From Verrucomicrobiota bacterium (GTDB lineage Bacteria; Verrucomicrobiota; Verrucomicrobiia; Limisphaerales; JAFGQR01), in contig JAFGQR010000041.1 of assembly GCA_016935555.1 (NCBI GenBank), positions 47,084 through 111,083 on the forward strand: DNA of 64,000 bases. The letters are read 5' to 3'. The notes below the pieces were generated by a model. The model did not search any database. It was not told the origin of the DNA and saw only the letters and a list, made by a program, of their open reading frames with translations. This document shows positions 53,566 through 63,200 of the stretch, piece after piece (position 1 is the first letter of the stretch; every line of letters starts with the position of its first letter). The position numbers and the translations under genes are program-made.

Positions 53566-55293
53566 TTATTTGTGCCCGTGCCCGGTGATGGCGGCGTTGG
53601 GCTCGGCGGCAGGCGCGGTGTTCGGCCTGTGACGCTTCAGGGAAAATGGATCACGATCATCTTCGCCGCAAATAGCGTGAGACGGAACATTCGGCCGCAG
53701 GACGGCGTCACTCGGCAGCGGGTTTTCCGGGGCGCGCGCGCCGGCGGCGGTTTGGCGGATGGGCGCTTCGAGGCCGGCATCGATCATGCGGGCGGGCAGT
53801 TCCGGCTTGCGGGTCAGGGTGCGGCGCCGGAAGGGGCTGCTGAGCAATTTGATGAGGTCGGACGTTTTCATGTGGCGTCCGAAGGCGCGCAACAGTTTCC
53901 AGGTTTGGAAAGGCCGCGTGAGGATCCGGTGGAGAAACAGCAGCGCGTAGCCTCTTGCCCGGAGCCGGTTCACCTCGGCGCTCGGCAGAGTGGTGGGGTC
54001 AATGTCGGAGCACTTGAACCATTTGTCCCAGTCCCGATCGTCGTCAATGATCCCGCGCCCCACGTATTCGCGCCACAGGGGCGTGCCCCGATAAGCGCAC
54101 AGGCGGTTGAAGCCGAAGGTGTCCAACTCCAGCCTCGCGGCGAAACGGAAACTCTCGAGAATGTCCTCGGCGGTTTCGTCGGGAGAACCCACCAGGAAAA
54201 AACCGTGCACGCGCTCGATGCCGTGCCGCTTGGCTTCGCGGACGGCATGGGCGACCTGCGCGGGGGTTTGTCGCTTGCGGAGGCGGTCGAGGATTTTTTG
54301 GGTGCCGGCTTCGACGCCGAAGGCGAGGAAGGTGCAGCCGGCCTGCCGCATGAGAGGCAGCTGTTCGATGCCGACGGCATCGACGCGGCCTTCGCAGCCC
54401 CAGTGGAACTGGAGTTTGCGCTCGAGGATGCCGCGGCAGATGTCGTCGATGCGCTGGCGGTTGATGAGAAAATGGTCGTCGGTGAGGTAGATCGAGCGAT
54501 AGCCGAGCTCATTCAACTCCTGCAGCTCGCCCAGAACATGCGCCGGCGAACGGCTGCGCCACCTGCCCCCGCTTAAAGCCGGGATATCGCAGTAAATGCA
54601 CGAATAGGGACACCCGCGCGAGGTTTGCACCGTGCAAAACTTGGCGAGAGACAACACCGCCGGCACGTCCAGCGGCAGCGACTCGATGTAGTCGATCGGC
54701 AGGCTCGCGCGGTCCGGATACGGAAACCGGTCGAGATCGCGCAGGAGCGGCCGCGGGTCGTTGACGACCACGTCGCCGTGCCGGCGCCACACCAGGCCGG
54801 CCACGGCGTCCGGGGCCTCAAGATGCTCGAGGTAGTCCGGCAGCAGCTCCTCCCCTTCCCCCCTGCCCACGCTGTCGAGGTCCGGACAGTCCCTGAGAAT
54901 GCGATCGGCATTCAGGGTGGCAAATGGGCCGCCCACGATGATGGGGATGTGCGGCGCCGCGGCCTTGAGCTGGCGCGCCATCTGTTTCACCGCCGGGTAG
55001 GTCGTCGTGGACAAAAAAGACAGCGCGATCGCGTCCGGCGCCTCGCGCACCGCCGCCCGCGCGATGTGGTCCGCCTTCATCTCCGGATGGCACGTGTCGA
55101 ACAGGCGCACCGCATGCCCCCGTTGACGCAACACCGGAGCCAACGTCTGAATCCCCAGGGGCGGAAATGCCATCACCTGCACCCGCCCGCCGTCCGGCGC
55201 GGACCGGGCCAACTCCCCAGGGAGCACCCGGAAAAAGTTGTCGTCGCCGACGTGGACGAGGAATATATTCACTAAGCAAGTGTGCGACGGCAT
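53566..55293 (-). CDS. B12-binding radical SAM protein
   Basis: A 575-residue enzyme. The N-terminal cobalamin-binding fold (about 30-165) shows FPPLGIQTLAPVLRQRGHAV, DAIALSFLSTTTYPAVKQMA and IIVGGPFATLNADRILRDCP. The radical SAM core follows, with TSRGCPYSCIYCD near residues 226-234 supplying the CxxxCxxC iron-sulfur ligands, then GCEGRVDAVGIEQLPLMRQA, GCTFLAFGVEAGTQKILDRL and GFFLVGSPDETAEDILESF. The C-terminal region is helical and basic, ending in a His/Pro-rich tail. This family includes methyltransferases and lipid or hopanoid modifying enzymes; the substrate cannot be told. The ATG at 55293 is used, with a GTG at 55272 as alternative. It is divergent from the AraC-type regulator. Confidence 0.9.
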   Translation of the reverse strand: MPSHTCLVNIFLVHVGDDNFFRVLPGELARSAPDGGRVQVMAFPPLGIQTLAPVLRQRGHAVRLFDTCHPEMKADHIARAAVREAPDAIALSFLSTTTYPAVKQMARQLKAAAPHIPIIVGGPFATLNADRILRDCPDLDSVGRGEGEELLPDYLEHLEAPDAVAGLVWRRHGDVVVNDPRPLLRDLDRFPYPDRASLPIDYIESLPLDVPAVLSLAKFCTVQTSRGCPYSCIYCDIPALSGGRWRSRSPAHVLGELQELNELGYRSIYLTDDHFLINRQRIDDICRGILERKLQFHWGCEGRVDAVGIEQLPLMRQAGCTFLAFGVEAGTQKILDRLRKRQTPAQVAHAVREAKRHGIERVHGFFLVGSPDETAEDILESFRFAARLELDTFGFNRLCAYRGTPLWREYVGRGIIDDDRDWDKWFKCSDIDPTTLPSAEVNRLRARGYALLFLHRILTRPFQTWKLLRAFGRHMKTSDLIKLLSSPFRRRTLTRKPELPARMIDAGLEAPIRQTAAGARAPENPLPSDAVLRPNVPSHAICGEDDRDPFSLKRHRPNTAPAAEPNAAITGHGHK

Positions 55294-55469
55294 TGCGTGG
55301 TGTCAATGTCCGATCCCCGGCCGTTTGCACCGCGGTCGCGCGCAGAAATGGCGGGCATCAGAAATGACTTGTGGCCTTTGAAGGCACACCGGTGGAGGAA
55401 CAGCTACGGTTGGGGGCCGGGGGCGCCTTCCACCAGACGCCGCCATCCTGGCCAGTCCTTTTGAGAATC

Positions 55470-56588
55470 ATGAACAGGCAGAAGGCATCCGGTCCCTCGG
55501 GGGCGGCGAAAGAATGTGCCCCGCCGCCAGCTCGACTTTCTCCCGGGCACGGTGCCTCGAGGCGTTTTTCGGCGGGACAGGAAGCGCTTCTGCAGCAGAA
55601 GTATCGGAAGCTGATCCGCCGGCACTTCGGCAGCCTCATGGACCAGCTGTTCGCCGAGTTGACCGGCCTCCATTTCCACATCGCCTGGCTTCCGGCGGGA
55701 CACCCACGGGGCGACGCGCAGATCCTGCCGACCGGCTGCCTGGTATGCTGCCGACTCAGCGGCTTGCCCCTGCTGCCAAGCTGCCGGATTTGCGGACCGA
55801 AACAGACCGCCCGCATCCTGGCCGCGAACGGCCAGTGCCTTCACTTCGTGTGCCTGCTCGGCGTGCGCAATTTCTGGATGCCCGTTCGGATCCGGGGCGA
55901 GACGCTCGGGATTGCCTATTTGCAGGCGCTTGAGCCGGCCACGGCCGGGTCGGCCCCCTGGCACGGCTCCGCCCGCAAGATGCGGGCTCGGCTGCATCGG
56001 GCCGGCACCCGGGTGCTCAGCCGGGTGAAGTTCGCCCGCGCCTCGCATTTTCTGCGGCACATTGTGCAGCACGTGCAGACGGCCAGCCTGGCCGACTTGC
56101 GCAAGGCCGACCTGGCGACAGCCGCGCATGCCATGGTTTCCCTCGAACAGGAGCTGGAACGGTTGCACGGCGCGCTCCAGCGCCACCTGCCCCCCGCCTC
56201 CGCGGCCCGCCGCCACGCCGGGCCGGAGTCGCACGCGGAACAGATCGTGCATCGCCTGGTCGACCGCCTCGAGGAGGATTACCGGCACCCGGTCACCCTG
56301 CGACAATACGCGCGCACCCTCGGCATGAACGCCGCCTACCTCTCCGATGTCTTTTCCCGCACGCTCGGCATTCCCTTCAAGACCTACCTCGTCGAACTGC
56401 GGCTCGACAAGGCCAAGCAACTGCTGAGCGAACCCGCCAGCACCGTTTCCGAGGTGGCCTTCGCCGTCGGCTACGCCAGCGAAACCCGCTTCCGCACCGC
56501 CTTCAAGAAAGCCACCGGCCTCTCCCCCAAACTCTGGCGCGAAATCATGCAGGTCAATCCGCCCCGGACGCTTCAGCGAACACGCTGA
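55470..56588 (+). CDS. AraC-family regulator with PocR-like sensor domain
   Basis: A 372-residue transcription factor. The N-terminal half (about residues 45-170) resembles the PocR ligand-binding domain: QILPTGCLVCCRLSGLPLLP then SCRICGPKQTARILAANGQC, LHFVCLLGVRNFWMPVRIRG and ETLGIAYLQA. Its cysteine cluster could bind a metal or small ligand. A helical linker (about 190-260) leads to a C-terminal double helix-turn-helix (about 274-357) with VTLRQYARTLGMNAAYLSDV, FSRTLGIPFKTYLVELRLDK and VSEVAFAVGYASETRFRTAF then KKATGLSPKLWRE. It is divergent from the radical SAM gene (176 bases) and overlaps nothing; the next gene begins 17 bases downstream. Sugar or polyol catabolism control is a typical role. 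Confidence 0.9.
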   Translation: MNRQKASGPSGAAKECAPPPARLSPGHGASRRFSAGQEALLQQKYRKLIRRHFGSLMDQLFAELTGLHFHIAWLPAGHPRGDAQILPTGCLVCCRLSGLPLLPSCRICGPKQTARILAANGQCLHFVCLLGVRNFWMPVRIRGETLGIAYLQALEPATAGSAPWHGSARKMRARLHRAGTRVLSRVKFARASHFLRHIVQHVQTASLADLRKADLATAAHAMVSLEQELERLHGALQRHLPPASAARRHAGPESHAEQIVHRLVDRLEEDYRHPVTLRQYARTLGMNAAYLSDVFSRTLGIPFKTYLVELRLDKAKQLLSEPASTVSEVAFAVGYASETRFRTAFKKATGLSPKLWREIMQVNPPRTLQRTR

Positions 56589-56605
56589 ATCCGGCCCCGG
56601 CGCCC

Positions 56606-57487
56606 GTGGCGGTCCTGCTCGACTACGTGTTCGCGAATGCCGGGGAACGCTTTGACGCGTTCGCCATGGGCACGCCGGAATTCAAGCGCGCCGTGTCGGC
56701 GTGGATCACGTGGTGGGTCAACCAACTTCGCGACTGGAAGATCGCGCCCGGGCGGCTCGGGTTGCTCCTCGTCGACGAACCGCACACCCGCGATCAGGAT
56801 CGCATCATCGTTGAATACGCCGCCGTCATTCGCGCCGCCCAACCCGAGGTCGTCCTCTGGGAAGACCCCACGTGGACAAATCCCGCGCAGGGCACGCCGG
56901 AGCTGTTCACGCTCAGTCACGTGTTGTGTCCCAACCTGCCCATGTGGCTGTCGCGCGGACCGGCCTTCGCGGAGTTTTACCGGCGGCAGCGCGCCGCCGG
57001 TCGCCGGTTGTGGTTTTACTCCTGCAGCGGCCCGGGGCGTTTGCTCGACCCCTACAGTTACCATCGGATGCAAGCCTGGTTCTGCTGGCAGGAGGGCGCC
57101 GAAGGCGAGGGGTTCTGGGCGTTTGGCGACTCCAATGGCGCCTCGTCGTGGAATGAATACGCCGCCCCAAGGGGCGCCTACACCCCCCTCTTTCTCGACC
57201 CGCACTCCGTCACGCCCGGCAAACACATGGAGGCCGTCCGCGAGGGCGTGGAGGATTATGAACTCCTCCGCCTCTTGCGGGATCGGATCAAGGCGCGGGA
57301 AGCCCAAGGCGCGGCGGACGCCGCCGTGACCAGGGCGCGGCAGTTGCTGGAAACCGCCGCAACGCGCGTCACCGCGGCGATGACCTCCGCGGCACTGATG
57401 GAGTGGCAGGCCTCCAAGGACCGCTCGGTGGCCGACCGCGTTCGCGTGGAGTTGCTGGAAGCCCTGGCGGCGCTGGACGGGAACTAG
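56606..57487 (+). CDS. DUF4091/GH123-like C-terminal protein, probably 5'-truncated
   Basis: A 293-residue frame starting with GTG. It matches the C-terminal half of large DUF4091/glycoside-hydrolase-123-like proteins: GRLGLLLVDEPHTRDQDRII with an acidic Asp-Glu pair, VVLWEDPTWTNP, RRLWFYSCSGPGRLLDPYSY, FWAFGDSNGASSWNEY, and a helical tail EAVREGVEDYELLRLLRDRI. Family members are usually twice as long, with a signal peptide and N-terminal beta domains; neither is present, and the frame is open upstream only as far as non-homologous sequence inside the AraC gene. It is therefore likely a remnant whose 5' part was deleted, with the AraC gene now abutting the junction. No ribosome site was recognised. 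It could still be translated from the AraC transcript. Confidence 0.6.
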   Translation: MAVLLDYVFANAGERFDAFAMGTPEFKRAVSAWITWWVNQLRDWKIAPGRLGLLLVDEPHTRDQDRIIVEYAAVIRAAQPEVVLWEDPTWTNPAQGTPELFTLSHVLCPNLPMWLSRGPAFAEFYRRQRAAGRRLWFYSCSGPGRLLDPYSYHRMQAWFCWQEGAEGEGFWAFGDSNGASSWNEYAAPRGAYTPLFLDPHSVTPGKHMEAVREGVEDYELLRLLRDRIKAREAQGAADAAVTRARQLLETAATRVTAAMTSAALMEWQASKDRSVADRVRVELLEALAALDGN

Positions 57488-57621
57488 TGTGGTGTCGGGA
57501 TCGGAGCATGAGGCGGCGCCGCGCCGAGGGGCAACGGCGCTTTTGACGTTGCGATTCCACGGGAACATTGCACGCTCCGGCCCAGCCTATGTGCCCTACC
57601 TGCCTCGTCGCACCGACCCGA

Positions 57622-60177
57622 ATGCTCCCGGCTGCCCCCATCCCCAGCACCTTCCAGCGCGCCCTCCACATCAGCCTGCTCTTCAGCCTCACTGCCCTCG
57701 CCGCCCCGGCGCAAGGCACCGGCGCCGACTACGAACGCGCCGCCAGCCTGCGGCGTCTGACGCAGAACAAGGTCTTTCGCGACCGCGTCCAGCCGCACTG
57801 GCTGCCGGGCAACACCCAGTTCTGGTACCAGGTCAGAACAGGCCCGAATACCCACGAGTTCATCTGGGTGGATGCCGCCGACGGCCTCCGCCGGCCCGCC
57901 TTCGACCATGCGCGACTGGCGGCGGCCCTCACCAACGCCGGCTTGGCGGCCGCCCGCGCCGACCAATTGCCGCTCGAGAAGCTCGAATTCAAACCCGGCG
58001 GGGAAGGCCTGGAGTTTCGCGCCGGCGGCAGGCGCTGGCATTGCGATCTGCCCACCTGCGCGCTGCGCGAATTGGCCGGCGCGCCGGAACCGCCGCTGGC
58101 CGCCCGTCCGCTGGACGACGCGCCCCGTGCCAGCCAGCGCACCGGGGAGGAGACCTGGCTGACGTTTTTCAATCGGACGGCGGGCGAGGTTGAGTTGTTC
58201 TGGCTCGATGCGGAGGGCGAGCGCCGAAGCTACGGCAGGCTGCGCGCGGGTGAATCGCGCCGCCAGCACACGTTTGCGGGGCACGTCTGGCTGGTTGCCG
58301 ACAGCGCCGGCAGGCCGCTTGCCGTGTTCGAAGCCGAGGAAGGCGGCGCCACTGCCGAAATCACCGGCGCGCCCGGCGCCCGCAAGCCGGCCTGGCGCGA
58401 GGGGCGTCCGCGGCGTCGGGACCGGGGCGGTCCGCCGCACGACACGTCGCCGGACGGGCGGTGGCGGGCGGTGGTGCGGGATTTCAACGTGATTGCGCGG
58501 AACCTGGACAACGGGGAGGAAGTGGCCTTGAGCAGCGACGGCACCGCCGAAGACGCCTATTCCGACCGCTTCTATTGGTCGTCCGACTCGAAAAAGCTGG
58601 TCGCCCTCCGCATTCGGAAGGGCGAGGAACACAAGGTGCACCTCATCGAGTCCTCCCCAAAGGACCGGGTGGAGCCGAGGCTGCATTCGTTTGATTACCG
58701 CAAGCCGGGCGACCGCATCGACGCGCCCCAGCCCCAGCTGTTCGATGTCGCCGCCGAGAGGCGCATCCCGGTCGCCAACACGCTCTTCCCGAACCCGTGG
58801 AGCATTTCAGATGTGCGCTGGGCCCGCGACTCAACCCGGTTCACGTTTCTCTACAACCAGCGCGGCCACCAAGTGCTGCGCATCGTCGCCGTGAACGCCC
58901 GGACGGGCGAGGCCCGCGCCCTGGTGGACGAGCAGAGTGCCACCTTCATCCACTACAGCGGCGGCCTGTTTGCGCATTACCTGGACGACACCGACGAGTT
59001 GATCTGGATGTCCGAACGCAGCGGCTGGAATCACCTTTACCTCTACGACGCCCGCCAAGGCACCGTGAAACACCCCATCACCCGGGGCGAGTGGGTGGTC
59101 CGCAGCGTCGAACGCGTCGACCCCGACCGGCGCGAGATCTGGTTCACCGCCGGCGGGATTCGGCCCGGGCAGGACCCGTACTACCTGCACCACGCCCGGG
59201 TCAACTTCGACGGCACGGGGCTCACCCTGTTGACCGAGGGCGACGGCACCCACTCGGTGCAGTTCTCCCCCGACCGCCGTTTTCTCCTCGACACCTACTC
59301 GCGCGTCGACCGCCCCGCCGTCACCACGCTGCGCCGGGTGGCGGACGGCGCGCTTGTGTGCGGCGTCGAGCGAGGCGACGCCGGCGCGCTGCTGGCGAGC
59401 GGCTGGCGCGTGCCGGAGCCGTTTGTGGCCAAGGGCCGCGACGGGGCGACCGACATCTACGGCGTCATCTATCGCCCCAGCCGCTTCGATCCCCAGCAGA
59501 AGTATCCCGTCATCGAGCATATCTACGCGGGACCCCAGGGCGCCTTTGTGCCAAAGGCCTTCAGCGCCGTGACCCGGATGCAGGAACTCGCCGAGCTCGG
59601 ATTCATCGTCGTCCAGATCGACGGCATGGGCACCGCCCACCGTTCCAAACGTTTCCACGACGTCTGCTGGCAGAACCTCGGCGACAGCGGCTTTCCGGAC
59701 CGCATCCTCTGGATCAAGGCCGCCGCCGCCCAATACCCCAGCCTCGACCTCACCCGCGTGGGCATCTACGGCGGGTCCGCCGGTGGCCAGAGCGCGTTGC
59801 GGGCGCTGCTGGCGCACGGGGATTTCTACCACGCCGCGGCGGCCGATTGCGGCTGTCATGACAACCGCATGGACAAGATCTGGTGGAACGAGCAATGGAT
59901 GGGCTGGCCCGTGGGCAAACACTACGAAGAACAATCCAATGTCACCCACGCCCACAAGCTGCGCGGCAAGCTGCTGCTGACCGTGGGCGAACTCGACCGC
60001 AACGTCGACCCCGCCAGCACCATGCAGGTCGTCCATGCACTCATCCGCGCCGACAAGGATTTCGAACTGGTCGTCTTTCCCGGCGCAGGCCATGGCGCCG
60101 GCGGCTCCCCCTACGGCCGGCGCCGACTCCAGGATTTCTTCGTGCGCCACCTGCTGGGCGTGGAACCGCGGCGGTAG
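57622..60177 (+). CDS. Secreted S9 (DPP4-like) peptidase with VHL-like insert
   Basis: An 851-residue exported serine peptidase. Signal peptide within MLPAAPIPSTFQRALHISLL then FSLTALAAPAQG. The N-terminal region is a DPP4-type beta-propeller (DVRWARDSTRFTFLYNQRGH, ELIWMSERSGWNHLYLYDAR). The C-terminal alpha/beta-hydrolase has the nucleophile Ser in GIYGGSAGGQSAL (near residue 716), Asp in VGELDRNVDPAST (near 790) and His in FPGAGHGAGGSPYG (near 823). Inserted at about 178-241 is a module reading LTFFNRTAGEVELFWLDAEG then YGRLRAGESRRQHTFAGHVW and LVADSAGRPLAVFE, which closely resembles the beta domain of the von Hippel-Lindau protein. Likely releases dipeptides or oligopeptides outside the cytoplasm. 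An ATG at 57568 was rejected because it precedes the signal peptide by 18 residues. Confidence 0.92.
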   Translation: MLPAAPIPSTFQRALHISLLFSLTALAAPAQGTGADYERAASLRRLTQNKVFRDRVQPHWLPGNTQFWYQVRTGPNTHEFIWVDAADGLRRPAFDHARLAAALTNAGLAAARADQLPLEKLEFKPGGEGLEFRAGGRRWHCDLPTCALRELAGAPEPPLAARPLDDAPRASQRTGEETWLTFFNRTAGEVELFWLDAEGERRSYGRLRAGESRRQHTFAGHVWLVADSAGRPLAVFEAEEGGATAEITGAPGARKPAWREGRPRRRDRGGPPHDTSPDGRWRAVVRDFNVIARNLDNGEEVALSSDGTAEDAYSDRFYWSSDSKKLVALRIRKGEEHKVHLIESSPKDRVEPRLHSFDYRKPGDRIDAPQPQLFDVAAERRIPVANTLFPNPWSISDVRWARDSTRFTFLYNQRGHQVLRIVAVNARTGEARALVDEQSATFIHYSGGLFAHYLDDTDELIWMSERSGWNHLYLYDARQGTVKHPITRGEWVVRSVERVDPDRREIWFTAGGIRPGQDPYYLHHARVNFDGTGLTLLTEGDGTHSVQFSPDRRFLLDTYSRVDRPAVTTLRRVADGALVCGVERGDAGALLASGWRVPEPFVAKGRDGATDIYGVIYRPSRFDPQQKYPVIEHIYAGPQGAFVPKAFSAVTRMQELAELGFIVVQIDGMGTAHRSKRFHDVCWQNLGDSGFPDRILWIKAAAAQYPSLDLTRVGIYGGSAGGQSALRALLAHGDFYHAAAADCGCHDNRMDKIWWNEQWMGWPVGKHYEEQSNVTHAHKLRGKLLLTVGELDRNVDPASTMQVVHALIRADKDFELVVFPGAGHGAGGSPYGRRRLQDFFVRHLLGVEPRR

Positions 60178-60214
60178 CCCGCATTTCTCACCGCCCGGTG
60201 AGAAATGCAGGCTA
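60175..60214. terminator. Bidirectional hairpin joining two convergent stop codons
   Basis: A 12-bp perfect stem (GCATTTCTCACC at 60181-60192 with GGTGAGAAATGC at 60197-60208, 4-base loop), extended by 5 bp (TAGCC with GGCTA) after one mismatch. The outermost triplets are the TAG stop of the peptidase (60175-60177) and, on the other strand, the TAG stop of the GEVED gene (60212-60214). No T-run follows on either strand. Confidence 0.6.
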
Positions 60215-63200
60215 GGGCAGCAGGCGCACCCGGTAGAACCGCCGGTCGGGAATCATGAGATCCGTTCGGCTGGCGCGGGTGCCCAGGGCCAGGACGTCCC
60301 CGGGCACAGCGGTCCACGTCGTGCCGCCTATGTCGCCAAGGTATTCAAGTCGATACACCCGCCCCGGGCAGGCGGACCAAGTGATGGACACGCTGTTCGA
60401 CCAGTGGGAGATCTCGGTGATGATGGGCCGGCGGTTGTCGGTGGCGATGGAGAAGGCCAGGTCGATCTGGTTGGCGGTTGTGGGATACCGCAACGGCCTC
60501 CAATCACCCAGGATCGCTCCGCTGGAGTCGACGTGGCCGAACACGGCTGCGTCCTGGAAATGGGTGCGGGAAGTCTTCCACCCGAACAGCTCGTTGGTGG
60601 TGTCGGCCATGACCGACAACCAGTAGATGCGCGGCTGATCGGGCGTGCCGACCTGCCAGTAGAGGTTGGTCGACGCGAACTCATACCGCCAGATCTGCGT
60701 GTCGGGCGCCACGATCTCCCCGCGGTTCGGATCATAAAAGCCTTCGTTGGCCTGCACGCGCGGCCCGATGATGTATTCCCCGGGCATGAACCAGTGGCTT
60801 TGCAGCAGCCGTCCCGGATGGCTCGGGGTGCCGGTGGCTGATGCCGGCACATCCGACCACAGGCCGATCAGGAACGACACCTGCCCGCTCGCCAGGTCGT
60901 TGGACCAGGAACCCCACACAATGATGTTCGTGATCAAGCCGGCGTCGGTGCACAGGAAATCATCCGCCAGCAGCGTCGGATACGACGCCAGAACGTCCAG
61001 GCCTTCCGCGGAGGTGTCCGGCGGTTGCACCACGGTTTTGGGCGGCGGACAGCCGGGCCAGTTGGTGACAAGAGTCGTGACCTGGAACGCCAAATCCAGG
61101 GGCTCGTCCGTGCTCGGCCTGATCATCGGGCGCCAGTTGCCTTGCGGGAACCCGTTGAGCACCTGGCCGAACACTGCCGCATCATTGAAGTGCCGGTGAG
61201 AGGTTTTCCACCCGAACGTGGCGTCCTGGGAAGTCTGCGCCGTGACGGAGAGCCAATAGACTTTCGACTCGCGGGGCGTGCCTCGTTGGAGCAGGGCGGT
61301 TTTTGGGAAGAAGTCGTAACGCCACACCTGGGAATCGCTGCCGATCATGGCGCCGGCGGCCGGATCGTAGAATCGTTCGCGAGCCAGGTTGGCCAGGTTG
61401 CCCTGGTATTGCCCCGGCTTGAACCATTGGCTCCACAGCAACTCGGCGGGCTTGCTGAAGCCATCCGGGTTCTGGTTGGCGGGCACATCGCTCCAGATGG
61501 CCAGCCAGAAGGCGGCATTGGTGTCGACAAGATCCTTGTTCCACGAACCCCAGATGTGGATGTCGGTGATGGGGCCGGTGTTGGTGCACACGAAGTCGTC
61601 GGCCAGAATCATGGTGGCCGTGGCCAGCACATCCAGCCCGTTGGTGGACACATCGGGCGGCTGGATGAACTTCGTCGTATACGCGGGCAGGCCCAGCTCG
61701 GTCTGCATCACCCACGGCACATTCAAACCCGCATCAGGCTGGCCGACACTGTAAGGCAGCACCAGCGGCAGCGCCTTCGCCCCCGCCAGGGTGCCGTCGG
61801 CATTGTCGTAAACAATGACGGCGTCCACTCCTGCGGCGATTGCGCCCGAGCCATAGAAGGGATTGTTCTGATCCATGGCGGGCCAGTAACCGACCACCGT
61901 GACGGTGTGCCCGATGTCCCCGGTCTCATACTGCTCACCGCCAGGACCGACGCTGACGGGCGGGCCCCAGCGTGCGAAGTCGTAATCGGCCAGGCCGGCG
62001 GCGGCGCCGCGCACCTGGACACGGTTGACCACGCTCCAGTAACTCAAGTGCAACAGCACCGGCCGGCCTGCTTCGATTTCGGCGACGATGCGCTGATAGG
62101 ACATCGGCACGGTGTGCGGCGAGGGCACGCCGCTGGTGTCATGCGCCGCCGCCGGTCCGGGCATCAGCGAGAAGTTCACCACCGGCGCGTTGACGCCATG
62201 GGCGGCAAGGTAATTGACCAAGCCTGGGAGGATGTTGGCGAACAGCGTGCCGCGGCCGGCCATGGGCGTCAACGTCGGGTCGCCCTGGCCGTTGGCGTTC
62301 AGATACCAGCCCAGGTCCTGGCGGGGACTGGGGGCGAGGGCAACGGTGTCGACCGAGTCATCCCGCCAATCCACAGCCGGGCGTGGCGTGGTATTCGGGA
62401 AGACGAACCCGTCGGCCAGCGTCATCGACGGCAACGTGTCGCGATAATAGCCCATGACATTGGCTGAGGCCGTTGGGGTGCACCATGCCAGGGTGATGCC
62501 CCCGGGCGGCGAATTGACTCCCATCACCGGCCCCGGATCCGGCAAATTGGCATCCACCAGGGTCGGCTGGTTCCAATCGGGAACGCTCGGCAGCATGGGC
62601 ACGACGGCATGAATCGCGACCTGGTAATCCTCGACTTCGCCGTCGGCGGCCGGCCCGGCAAAGTTCAAGCCGGAAGCGGTGCTGAATCGGAACCGGGCGA
62701 AGATATTGGTGCTGGCGGTGGCGCCGCCGGGCACGAGGAATTGCAATGGGTTGGCTCCCGGATTGAGGGGTTCATTCACGAACACCTGGTCGCCCGCCGT
62801 CGCCCAGCTGCCATCGGCGCCGAAGTCCACCCACGCATTGAGGACGCCGGAGGCGGAGGCGGCCACGGTCAGTTTGGCCAGGTGCCCGGCGATCAGCGGG
62901 GAGGTGAAGCTCACGCCGTCTTCATCATCGAGGTTGGCCAAGTCATCCCCCAGGGCCGCGCCATGGGGTTGCCCATTGAGTTCCGTATCGAAGCGGTTGC
63001 CCAGATACATGCCCGGGACCTTTTGATGTCGCGCCCCGGTGGGCAACAAGGTGGGGTATGTCGGGTCGGGGGCATCCCCGAAATCGAACTCCTGCACCAC
63101 ATAATTGGTGGTGTAGTAATCTTCAGTCTCCCCGTAGTCGTAGCCGCTGGCCGGACCCGCCCCGCCCGCGGGCACCACGCCGCCGGGTGAGGGCACGGGG

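Noticed and set aside
57543..57571. TTGACG as a -35 for the S9 peptidase gene
   Set aside because: The hexamer at the expected -10 distance (CATTGC or ATTGCA) is too far from consensus.
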